From Nitrospirota bacterium (lineage in GTDB: Bacteria > Nitrospirota > Thermodesulfovibrionia > Thermodesulfovibrionales > JdFR-88), in contig JAKAGP010000084.1 in NCBI GenBank assembly GCA_021825785.1, forward strand, positions 1-7,199: a DNA stretch of 7,199 bases, written 5' to 3'. The notes under the pieces were generated by a model. The model saw only the letters and a list, made by a program, of their open reading frames with translations, was not told the DNA's origin and ran no database searches. The translations under genes and the position numbers were made by a program. Below are positions 1 to 5,776 of the stretch, in pieces (within the stretch, counting starts at the first letter, position 1; every line of letters begins with the position of its first letter).

Positions 1-135
1 AACAGCGTTGCGTTGAGGACGATTTTTTCTTGGCGACACCGTATGCTGCGATTTCAGCCTCTTGCAGCCGGAAGCGATTTTGAGATAGGTTCTAGATATC
101 ACATGCCCTTGAGAATATTTTGTTAATATTAAAAT
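1..135. other. Left-edge flank and mnmA upstream region, no gene assigned
   Basis: This stretch lies between the window edge and mnmA. On the + strand, frame 1 is open from base 1 to a TAA at 124-126 (41 codons). It could be the tail of an upstream gene, but I recognise no family in it. The last 25 bases are almost pure A/T: TAATAT at 124-129 could serve as a -10 box, but no convincing -35 lies 16-18 bases upstream. An A/T-only stem pairs 115-121 with 131-137 and covers the mnmA start codon. No Shine-Dalgarno sequence precedes the ATG at 136. Confidence 0.3.
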
Positions 136-1257
136 ATGGCAAAAAAGGTCGTGGTCGGGATGTCCGGCGGGGTAGACTCCTCCGTTGCCGCCCTCCTTCT
201 TAAAAATCAGGGTTTCGAGGTGGAAGGTCTCAGCCTCCTCATGTTCGAAACCAGGGGGGGCGAGGCGGCGGACCCGCGCTCCTGCTGCTCGCTTGAAGCC
301 GTGGCGGACGCTGCTGAGACGGCGCGCGCCATAGGAATCCCACACGCGGTCGTCGACGCCAGGGACATCTTCATAGAAAAGGTGATCGAGCCCTTTGCCC
401 TGGCCTACTCAAAGGGGCTTACGCCCAACCCCTGCATCCTCTGCAACCGGCACGTGAAAATCCCCCTGCTGATTGGGGCGGCCAATGAAAGGGGGGCGGA
501 TTTTATCGCCACGGGCCATTACGCCCGCATCAGCCGCGACGGGCAGACAATGAGGCTGGCGGCGGCCCTGGACGGCAAGAAAGACCAGTCGTACGTCCTT
601 TACGCCCAGGAAATCGAGGAGCTGCGGAGGCTGGTTCTCCCGCTTGGCGAGCTTGACAAAAGGGAGGTGCGGAGGATGGCCAGGGAGGCGGGGCTTCCCG
701 TGTTCAACCGGCCCGAAAGCCAGGAGATATGCTTTGCCGGGGGAAAGGACTTCATGGGCATGGTAAAGGCGGTTGTGCCCGGCTGCCCGCGGGAAGGCCC
801 CATCCTGGACGAGGCTGGCAGGAGGATCGGCACCCACTCCGGCATTTCAGGCTATACTATCGGACAGAGGAAAGGGCTTGGCGGCGGCAGGGGCAGGCTT
901 TGCGGGCAGGACCCCCGCCCACTTTACGTCTACCGCATAGACGCCGCCGGAAACGCCGTTTACGCCGGCGCGAGGGAGAAGGCGTTCATGAAGACGATAG
1001 AGGTGGAGGACCTGAACTGGCTCACCGATGAACACCGGTGGATGCGCGGGTTCGAGGCCGCCGTGAAGGTGCGCTCCATGATGAGGCCACAGCCGGCGAT
1101 GGTATATCCGGTTGGCGAAGGCGCCCGGGTGGAATTTGAAGAGGCGCAGTGGGCGCCGGCGCCGGGGCAAAGCGCGGTCTTTTATGACGGGCAGACCGTA
1201 ATAGGGGGCGGCATCATAAAGGCGGGACAAAACCCGGCGGGGAAAGGATTTTCATAG
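136..1257 (+). CDS. mnmA: tRNA-specific 2-thiouridylase MnmA
   Basis: MnmA activates U34 of tRNA-Lys, -Glu and -Gln with ATP and installs sulfur at C2 (s2U34) in the cytoplasm. The PP-loop ATP-binding motif SGGVDSS is at residues 10-16. The tRNA-binding and catalytic stretch NPCILCNRHVK starts at 98, so Cys103 matches the E. coli nucleophile Cys102. ATGHYAR is at 125-131, and Cys199 in SQEICFAGG is the second catalytic cysteine, which carries the persulfide. GYTIGQRKGLGG (239-250) and the C-terminal beta-barrel complete a normal-length protein (373 aa). The start at 136 is preferred because the beta-strand before the P-loop (KKVVVG) needs these residues, although no ribosome-binding site is visible. 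Position 100 is Cys where E. coli has Asp99, giving a CxxC plus C199, a pattern discussed for [4Fe-4S]-binding forms of this enzyme. A Cys pair at 50-51 is also present. It is the first gene of a four-gene run; the next begins at the base after its stop. Confidence 0.97.
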   Translation: MAKKVVVGMSGGVDSSVAALLLKNQGFEVEGLSLLMFETRGGEAADPRSCCSLEAVADAAETARAIGIPHAVVDARDIFIEKVIEPFALAYSKGLTPNPCILCNRHVKIPLLIGAANERGADFIATGHYARISRDGQTMRLAAALDGKKDQSYVLYAQEIEELRRLVLPLGELDKREVRRMAREAGLPVFNRPESQEICFAGGKDFMGMVKAVVPGCPREGPILDEAGRRIGTHSGISGYTIGQRKGLGGGRGRLCGQDPRPLYVYRIDAAGNAVYAGAREKAFMKTIEVEDLNWLTDEHRWMRGFEAAVKVRSMMRPQPAMVYPVGEGARVEFEEAQWAPAPGQSAVFYDGQTVIGGGIIKAGQNPAGKGFS

Positions 1258-1743
1258 ATGACCGAAGGCAGGGTCTTTTCCATTAACATAAGTGAAAAGA
1301 AGGGCATGAGGAAAAAACCCGTGCAAAGCGCCTATATAAGGGAAAACCACGGCATCGAAGGCGATGCCCACGCCTCGCCGCTCTGGCACAGGCAACTGAG
1401 CCTGCTGGCGATTGAAAGCATCCGGAAGACCACCATCCCCGTGAAGGCCGGGGAATCATCCGTGGGGGCCGAGGCGGCCCACGGGGAAGCCCGGGCCCAT
1501 GAGCCGGGGGACTTCGCCGAAAATATAACAACCGAGGGGCTGACGCTCACGGCTCTGCCCGTAGGGTCCAGGCTGAGGATAGGCCAGTGCCTGGCCGAGG
1601 TCACGCAGATAGGAAAGCGCTGCCACGAAAAATGCGAGATATACAAGGAGACGGGCGACTGCATAATGCCCAGGGAAGGCATATTCGTGAAGATCATCGC
1701 GGGGGGATGGGTCAGAAAGGGCGACCCGATTATACCGCTATGA
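1258..1743 (+). CDS. MOSC domain-containing protein
   Basis: This 161-aa stand-alone MOSC domain belongs to the family related to the C-terminus of Moco sulfurase. MOSC domains bind sulfur or molybdenum cofactor; the exact reaction of small stand-alone members is mostly unassigned. Visible hallmarks are HGIEGDAHA (31-39), WHRQLSLLA (43-51), GDFAENITTEGL (84-95), and the C-terminal block IGKRCHEKCEIYKETGDC (118-135) followed by MPREGIFVKII. Cys122, Cys126 and Cys135 sit in that block, with Cys122 in the conserved position. The segment at about 62-82 is a Gly/Ala/Glu-rich loop that is a little longer than usual. AAGGA at 1244-1248, nine bases before the ATG, is a good ribosome-binding site, and the ATG directly follows the mnmA stop. 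The stop overlaps the next start (ATGA, 1740-1743). The pairing with a MogA-type gene supports a role in Moco handling, as inference. Confidence 0.9.
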   Translation: MTEGRVFSINISEKKGMRKKPVQSAYIRENHGIEGDAHASPLWHRQLSLLAIESIRKTTIPVKAGESSVGAEAAHGEARAHEPGDFAENITTEGLTLTALPVGSRLRIGQCLAEVTQIGKRCHEKCEIYKETGDCIMPREGIFVKIIAGGWVRKGDPIIPL

Positions 1744-2222
1744 TCAGGGCCGCCGTAATAACGCTGAGCGACAAGGGCTCGAAGGGGCTTCGGACCGACG
1801 AAAGCGGCCCCCTCATCACAAAGCTCCTCACGCCGATCGGCGCCCGGGTGCTCCACTACGAACTGATCCCGGACGAGCTCCAGACCCTGAAGGAGATGCT
1901 CATCCGGCGCTCCCTGATGGTCGACCTCATCATCACCACCGGCAGCACGGGGCTTGGTCCAAGGGACATCGCCCCGGAGGCGACGGCGGCGGTCATCGAA
2001 AGGGAGGTGCCGGGCATCGCCGAGGCCATGAGGGCACACGGGATGAAGATGACCAAACGGGCGATGCTCTCCAGGGGACTTGCCGGCACCAGGGGGAAAT
2101 GCCTTATAATAAACCTGCCCGGCAGCCCGAAGGCCGTTGGGGAGGCCCTTGAGGCCGTAATTGAGGCGATCCCCCATGCGGTAAGCATGATAAGGGGAAG
2201 TGAGGAGGACTGCGCAAGATGA
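1740..2222 (+). CDS. mog: Molybdopterin adenylyltransferase (MogA/MoaB family)
   Basis: The enzyme adenylylates molybdopterin with ATP to give MPT-AMP, the step before molybdate insertion in Moco synthesis. The predicted protein is 160 aa, normal for the MoaB/Mog fold. Motifs are AVITLSDKGSKGLRTDESGP (5-24, nucleotide/MPT-binding start), TTGSTGLGPRDIAPEAT (66-82, the family signature, usually TTGGTG..RD..PEAT), a Met/Arg-rich helix near 97-113, and NLPGSPKAV (125-133). An in-frame reading to 1587 exists, but the start at 1740 is chosen because it begins exactly at the first family residues (MIRAAVITLSD) and gives the ATGA overlap with the MOSC gene, typical of translational coupling. No strong Shine-Dalgarno is seen, which fits coupling. 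Whether it is Mog or MoaB by name cannot be decided from sequence alone; both names are used for this activity. Its stop overlaps the ccdA start (ATGA, 2219-2222). Confidence 0.92.
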   Translation: MIRAAVITLSDKGSKGLRTDESGPLITKLLTPIGARVLHYELIPDELQTLKEMLIRRSLMVDLIITTGSTGLGPRDIAPEATAAVIEREVPGIAEAMRAHGMKMTKRAMLSRGLAGTRGKCLIINLPGSPKAVGEALEAVIEAIPHAVSMIRGSEEDCAR

Positions 2223-2971
2223 CGGATGTATCGTTCCCCCTTGCCTTCGCGGCCGGCTTGCTCTCTTTTCTTTCTCCGTGCGTGCTGCCGCTTGTCCCCT
2301 CGTATATCTCCTTTATAACAGGGCTTTCCTTCGAAAACCTGACCGACCTTAAGAACGCATCCTCAAGCGAAAGGGCCGGCATCAGGCGGCTTACCCTGAA
2401 AAACTCCGCCGCCTTCGTCCTGGGGTTTTCGAGCATATTCATAGGGCTGGGCGCATCATCCTCCGCCATCGGACAGTGGTTCTTCCATTACCAGAAGGTG
2501 ATACGCATCGCCGGGGGCATCCTCATAATAGTGTTCGGGCTCTTTATCTCGGGCATCCTGAAGCTGAATTTCCTCATGAGGGAAAGAAAATTCCACCTGA
2601 GGGGCCGCCCCGCCGGTTACGTCGGCGCCTTCCTCATAGGCATGACGTTCGCCGCGGGCTGGACCCCGTGCATAGGGCCCATACTGGGCAGCATCCTGCT
2701 TGTGGCCACCACCAGGGGCTCCGCCGTTTACGGGCTTAAACTGCTGTCCGTCTATTCCCTGGGCCTCGCGGTGCCTTTTTTCGGGGCGGCCCTGGCGATG
2801 AACAGCTTCCTGAGCTACTCAAGGAGCATAATGAAGTACATGCGCGTCGTGATGCTCGTCAGCGGCCTTATACTGACCGTCTTCGGCGTGCTGCTGCTTA
2901 CAAACAGGGTGAGGGAGCTTTCGGAGCTGGTCAGCGGGCTCGGCATAAACACAGACAAACTGCTGAAGTAA
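2219..2971 (+). CDS. ccdA: Cytochrome c biogenesis protein CcdA (DsbD transmembrane family)
   Basis: CcdA is an inner-membrane protein that passes electrons from cytoplasmic thioredoxin to periplasmic thiol proteins (CcsX/ResA type), keeping apocytochrome CxxCH cysteines reduced for heme attachment. The 250-aa sequence has about six hydrophobic helices (roughly 5-36, 64-88, 93-118, 132-163, 169-196, 206-228). The two redox-active cysteines lie in the diagnostic motifs LSPCVLPLVPSYISF (Cys21) and AGWTPCIGPILGSIL (Cys151), each with flanking prolines. It lacks the periplasmic alpha and gamma domains of full DsbD, as expected for CcdA. AGGAGG at 2203-2208 lies ten bases before the ATG, inside the end of the mogA gene, and the start overlaps the mogA stop by four bases. 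It is the last gene of the left operon. The next gene on the strand encodes a tetraheme cytochrome c, whose CxxCH motifs would need this activity (inference from context). Confidence 0.95.
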   Translation: MTDVSFPLAFAAGLLSFLSPCVLPLVPSYISFITGLSFENLTDLKNASSSERAGIRRLTLKNSAAFVLGFSSIFIGLGASSSAIGQWFFHYQKVIRIAGGILIIVFGLFISGILKLNFLMRERKFHLRGRPAGYVGAFLIGMTFAAGWTPCIGPILGSILLVATTRGSAVYGLKLLSVYSLGLAVPFFGAALAMNSFLSYSRSIMKYMRVVMLVSGLILTVFGVLLLTNRVRELSELVSGLGINTDKLLK

Positions 2972-3050
2972 AAGATCGCGGGAAAATACTGTTTTCTTCC
3001 GTTCTTAATTTGAGTATAATTGTTCATTTTTTAGGAACAAAAAACCTAAA

Positions 3051-3083
3051 TCCATAATTATCATTTGATTTAATAATTATGGA
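3051..3083. repeat. Perfect 11-bp inverted repeat, candidate operator
   Basis: TCCATAATTAT (3051-3061) is exactly complementary to ATAATTATGGA (3073-3083) with an 11-base spacer. Arm centres are about 22 bp apart, roughly two helical turns, so a dimeric regulator could contact both half-sites on one DNA face. The centre is about 80 bases upstream of the predicted transcription start of the cytochrome operon, a place that suits an activator. The arms are A/T-rich and no T-run follows, so it is a poor intrinsic terminator. No regulator family is recognised from the half-site. Confidence 0.5.
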
Positions 3084-3111
3084 ATTTTATAAATTAATAA
3101 ATAAAATTATC

Positions 3112-3140
3112 TAGACAAATTCAGTCATATATTCTAAAAT
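3112..3140 (+). promoter_or_regulatory. Putative sigma70-type promoter of the cytochrome operon
   Basis: TAGACA (3112-3117, five of six matches to TTGACA) and TAAAAT (3135-3140, five of six matches to TATAAT) are separated by exactly 17 bases. Transcription would begin near 3147, leaving a leader of about 28 bases that includes the GGAGAG ribosome-binding site seven bases before the ATG at 3175. In such an A/T-rich region chance matches are likely, but the ideal spacing and position favour a real promoter. Confidence 0.55.
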
Positions 3141-3174
3141 TGCGGATTACGGACCGCGTTTGGAGAGCTAAACT

Positions 3175-3645
3175 ATGAGTCATGTATGGAGACCGCTTTA
3201 CGTCGTCGCAGGAATCGTCGCCGCTATTCTGATAATCAGGCATTTCGTGGTGCCCCCGCAGTTCGGCGTCTGGGAGAGGGGCTACATGTATGGCTGGCAC
3301 AACAAGGCAGCGGAGACGTGGTGGGCCAACTTCCGGGTTGGCTACAAGGGCAGGGATTACTGCAAGGATTGCCACCCCGGCCATTACAAGCAGATAATGG
3401 CGTCGCCTCACGCGATAATACAGTGCGAGGACTGCCATGGCCCGGCAATCAACCATCCGGACAATCCCCCGAAGCTGCAGATCATCAAGAGCAGGCTTCT
3501 GTGCCTCAGGTGCCACACGAAGCTGCCGTATCCCACGTCGCTCAGGAGCCAGTTGCCCGGATTTCTGGATCCCAACCAGCACAACCCGGGTATTGAGTGC
3601 GTAAGCTGCCACAATCCTCATAGTCCCGTGCTTGGAGGCAATTAG
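3175..3645 (+). CDS. Membrane-anchored tetraheme cytochrome c
   Basis: This 156-aa protein carries four c-type heme sites: CKDCH (63-67), CEDCH (84-88), CLRCH (110-114) and CVSCH (142-146). Extra histidines at 70, 79, 94, 136 and 149 could be the distal ligands for bis-His hemes. One hydrophobic helix at about 7-27 acts as an uncleaved signal anchor, so the hemes face the periplasm. The first heme lies about 35 residues beyond the helix, further than in typical NapC/NrfH quinol dehydrogenases, so I do not name it NapC. It likely accepts electrons from, or gives them to, the iron-sulfur subunit encoded next, and links the complex to periplasmic partners. GGAGAG at 3162-3167 sets the start. It is the first gene of a three-gene operon; the next ATG comes one base after its TAG. 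The order cytochrome, NrfC-like, NrfD-like resembles NrfBCD and the Geobacter CbcSTU type (comparison from memory). Heme count is certain, exact family is not. Confidence 0.9.
   Translation: MSHVWRPLYVVAGIVAAILIIRHFVVPPQFGVWERGYMYGWHNKAAETWWANFRVGYKGRDYCKDCHPGHYKQIMASPHAIIQCEDCHGPAINHPDNPPKLQIIKSRLLCLRCHTKLPYPTSLRSQLPGFLDPNQHNPGIECVSCHNPHSPVLGGN
3634..3638 (+). promoter_or_regulatory. Ribosome-binding site fixing the NrfC-like start
   Basis: GGAGG lies eight bases before the ATG at 3647, within the last codons of the cytochrome gene. It decides the start: a longer reading from a TTG at 3632 would swallow this site and add five residues before the Tat signal. Confidence 0.75.
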
Positions 3646-3646
3646 T

Positions 3647-4420
3647 ATGAGTCTGCAAAGAAGAGAATTCCTTAAGATAGTGGGCAGCACAGCCGTCGGC
3701 GCGGGAGCGCTCAGCGCCTTCCGGTTCCTGGCGAAGGGCGAGGCCGCCCAGATACTCGGCTCCGCCAACAAGAACCAGAAGTGGGTCTTCCTGGTAAACA
3801 CTTATAACTGCGTGGGCTGCGGGATGTGCGTGCGCGCCTGCAAGCTTGAAAACGAGGTGCCCTACAATGCGCCGGTTTCAAGGACGTGGGTGGAGCGCTA
3901 TGTAGAGCTGGACAACGGCACGGTGCTTGCCGATTCCCCCAATGCGGCAAGGGACGGGTTCACCGCCGACAACCCGATGGGCAAGACGATCAACCCCGCC
4001 GACATAACCAAGGCGTTCTTCGTCCCCAAGCTCTGCAACCAGTGCGAGAAGCCGCCGTGCGTCCAGAACTGTCCGGTGGGCGCCACGTTTTCCACGAAAG
4101 AAGGCATCGTGCTTGTCGACAGGACGTGGTGCATAGGCTGCGGCTACTGCATAATGTCCTGCCCGTACGGCGTCAGGTTCTTCCACCCGGTATACCACGT
4201 GGCGGAGAAGTGCACCTGGTGCTATCACAGGATCACGAAAGGGCTTAAACCCGCGTGCGTTTTTGCCTGCCCATTCGGCGCAAGGCAGATAGGCGACCCC
4301 ACGAACCTCAACGATCCCGTCACAAAGACGATAGCCACGCAAAGGGTCGCGGTACTAAAAGATGAATACGGCACCAAGCCCCAGGTCTTCTATCTCGGGC
4401 TTGACCGGATAGTGAGGTAG
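3647..4420 (+). CDS. Tat-exported 4x[4Fe-4S] ferredoxin subunit, NrfC/DmsB-like
   Basis: This 257-aa electron-transfer subunit joins a multiheme cytochrome to a quinone-reactive membrane partner. The N-terminus MSLQRREFLKIVGSTAVGAG is a twin-arginine signal (RREFLK at 5-10), so the folded protein is sent to the periplasmic side. Sixteen cysteines form four motifs: C55, C58, C61, C65; C130, C133, C138, C142; C162, C165, C168, C172; and C189, C192, C204, C208. The long gap between C192 and C204 and the CPVGA and CPFGA motifs are typical of NrfC, PsrB and DmsB-type subunits, where clusters pair across the domains. About 64 residues separate the first and second motifs, forming an insertion loop (about 75-125). 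All ligands are intact, so four clusters are expected. The ATG at 3647 is used rather than an upstream TTG at 3632, because of the GGAGG at 3634-3638 and the position of the Tat motif. The partner reductase is not in this window. Confidence 0.93.
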   Translation: MSLQRREFLKIVGSTAVGAGALSAFRFLAKGEAAQILGSANKNQKWVFLVNTYNCVGCGMCVRACKLENEVPYNAPVSRTWVERYVELDNGTVLADSPNAARDGFTADNPMGKTINPADITKAFFVPKLCNQCEKPPCVQNCPVGATFSTKEGIVLVDRTWCIGCGYCIMSCPYGVRFFHPVYHVAEKCTWCYHRITKGLKPACVFACPFGARQIGDPTNLNDPVTKTIATQRVAVLKDEYGTKPQVFYLGLDRIVR

Positions 4421-4425
4421 GAAAA

Positions 4426-5697
4426 ATGCACCAGTGGTATGTACACGGCTTCGAATGGACTCAGAAGACAGGTTTCGTCTATCCCAACGAGTTTATCACC
4501 TGGAGCATCCAGATTGTGATGTACCCCTTTTTAACCGGTCTGGTGGCTGGCGCCTTCGTCCTCAGCTCGCTCTACCACCTCTTCGGGGTGAAGGAGCTGA
4601 AGGACATGGCCAAGTTCGCCCTGGTCTTCTCCTTTGCGCTTCTGCTTGGCGCTCCGATACCGCTTATGCTCCACCTGCAGCAGCCCTTGCGCGGCGTTGA
4701 GATTTACATGACCCCGCATTTCACGTCGGCCATTTCGGCCTTCGGTATCGTTTATCTGAGCTATGCGCTGATCGTCTGCTCGGAGATATGGTTCCTCTAC
4801 AGGCCCTTCTTCGTCCAGAGGTCGGCTGAGCTTGGCAAAAAGGGCGGACTGAGCGCCCTGCTCGGCTTCTTTTACGGCGTGCTTACCCTGGGCGCGAAGG
4901 ACGTAAGCCCGAAGGCGGTGGAGGCGGACCACAAGGCCATAAAATTCCTGGCTGGCATAGGCGTTCCCGCCGCGTGCTTCCTTCACGGCTATGCCGGTTT
5001 CATATTCGGCTCCGTCAAGGCCAACGCGCTGTGGATGACGCCGCTTATGCCGGTCATCTTCATAATGAGCGCGATCATCTCCGGCATCGCGCTTTGCATG
5101 TTCACCTACACGGTGGTCATGGAGTGGAAGAAGCACGTTACGAAGAAGAGGCTGGCCAGGCACCTCAAAACCGGCGATACCCTTCCGGAGCTGCGCGCCA
5201 CCGAGGTGGAGATGGTCAGGATAAGCGCCAAGTACCTGGTGGCCTTCATGATCGCCGCCTTCTCCCTGGAGCTGCTGGACCTCATATTCAGGGGCTACAC
5301 CGCGGTCAAGAGCTGGGACATCCTCCGGGCGGTCATATACCAGAGGGACTGGGTGGACATCTTCATAAAACAGTACCTCTGCGGCTACATAATTCCCTTC
5401 ATCCTGCTGCTGTGGCCGGGGCTTACGGTGAGGAGGGCGGTGCTTGCCACGGTCCTCGTCCTGTTCGGCGTCTACATGATGAGGTGGAACGTGGTCATCG
5501 GCGGCCAGGAGTTCTCCCTTACCTTCGACGGCTTCATGAACTACAAGATACCGATAATACCGCACAACATCGCCACCTTCAAGGAAGGCGTCTTCGGGGC
5601 CGTTACAGTGGGAATGCTGCCCTTTATCTTCTTCTTCTTCATCAACAAGCTGATCCCCTCTTTCCCGCCGGTGCATCACGAGGCGAAGACAAAGTAA
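4426..5697 (+). CDS. nrfD: NrfD/HybB-type integral membrane quinone-interacting subunit
   Basis: This 423-aa polytopic protein has about nine or ten hydrophobic helices (roughly 28-52, 62-83, 99-125, 143-157, 171-198, 204-232, 265-289, 313-332, 335-354, 387-409). Its length matches the ten-helix HybB/DsrP/ActC branch better than the eight-helix PsrC branch. The segment RWNVVIGGQ (353-361) is the conserved NrfD/HybB motif near the periplasmic face, and Tyr/Pro/Gly-rich YPFLTGLVAGAF (33-44) fits the first helix of the family. NrfD-type proteins bind menaquinol or quinone without any cofactor of their own and exchange electrons with the NrfC-like subunit; some have been proposed to move protons. 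GAGG at 4414-4417 is the ribosome-binding site, eight bases before the ATG, and the gap to the previous gene is five bases. A strong terminator follows 17 bases after the stop. The symbol reflects family, not a proven nitrite reductase role; no NrfA is nearby. Confidence 0.9.
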   Translation: MHQWYVHGFEWTQKTGFVYPNEFITWSIQIVMYPFLTGLVAGAFVLSSLYHLFGVKELKDMAKFALVFSFALLLGAPIPLMLHLQQPLRGVEIYMTPHFTSAISAFGIVYLSYALIVCSEIWFLYRPFFVQRSAELGKKGGLSALLGFFYGVLTLGAKDVSPKAVEADHKAIKFLAGIGVPAACFLHGYAGFIFGSVKANALWMTPLMPVIFIMSAIISGIALCMFTYTVVMEWKKHVTKKRLARHLKTGDTLPELRATEVEMVRISAKYLVAFMIAAFSLELLDLIFRGYTAVKSWDILRAVIYQRDWVDIFIKQYLCGYIIPFILLLWPGLTVRRAVLATVLVLFGVYMMRWNVVIGGQEFSLTFDGFMNYKIPIIPHNIATFKEGVFGAVTVGMLPFIFFFFINKLIPSFPPVHHEAKTK

Positions 5698-5714
5698 AGA
5701 GGACTGGGTGTAAG

Positions 5715-5748
5715 AAAAAACCCGGCGGCGGCCCCGCCGGGTTTTTTT
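5715..5748. terminator. Strong intrinsic terminator, probably bidirectional
   Basis: AAAAAACCCGGCGG (5715-5728) pairs perfectly with CCGCCGGGTTTTTT (5734-5747) across a five-base loop, giving a 14-bp stem with an eight-base G/C core. A run of seven T follows on the + strand and six A precede it, which read as T on the - strand. It ends the cytochrome-NrfC-NrfD operon and could also stop transcription arriving from the convergent transporter gene on the right. Confidence 0.95.
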
Positions 5749-5776
5749 ATTTCGGACGCGCTGAACCGCTCGGCCG

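Larger units (their letters stand above)
2972..3174. other. AT-rich intergenic regulatory region
   Basis: This non-coding gap separates the mnmA-ccdA genes from the cytochrome operon. Bases 3001-3140 contain only 24 G/C out of 140, against clearly GC-rich coding sequence on both sides. It holds a TATAAT at 3015-3020 without a convincing -35, a short stem TTTAGG/CCTAAA (3030-3035 with 3045-3050), a perfect 11-bp dyad (3051-3083) and a promoter (3112-3140). No clear terminator with a T-run follows ccdA, so read-through from the upstream operon is possible. GGAGAG at 3162-3167 is the ribosome-binding site of the next gene. Confidence 0.7.

Noticed and set aside
45..80. Repeated GCGATTT at 48-54 and 74-80 as part of a repeat array or mobile-element end
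   Set aside because: Only two seven-base copies, with no regular spacing, no further units and no matching terminal repeat in the window.
1587..1739. Longer version of the MogA reading frame starting inside the MOSC gene
   Set aside because: The extra residues overlap the well-conserved MOSC C-terminus in another frame and resemble nothing in the MogA family; the ATGA start at 1740 fits the family start.
1332..2177. Long - strand open frame (281 codons) opposite the MOSC and mogA genes
   Set aside because: It spans two well-recognised + strand genes and has no recognisable domain; it is a GC-rich shadow frame.
3030..3050. TTTAGG/CCTAAA stem as a terminator for ccdA
   Set aside because: The stem is only six base pairs, A/T-weighted, and is not followed by a T-run.
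3065..3078. Possible FNR box starting with TTGAT in the AT-rich gap
   Set aside because: Only the first half-site matches; four bases later the sequence is TAATT rather than ATCAA, so the palindrome is not there.
4531..5679. Long - strand open frame (382 codons) opposite the NrfD gene
   Set aside because: It is antisense to a clear membrane protein gene, gives a low-complexity His/Glu/Arg-rich translation, and arises from codon bias on the coding strand.
3175..5697. The operon as a complete NrfABCD nitrite reductase or polysulfide reductase
   Set aside because: No NrfA pentaheme catalytic protein and no molybdopterin PsrA-type subunit is encoded; the operon is bounded by its own promoter and terminator.
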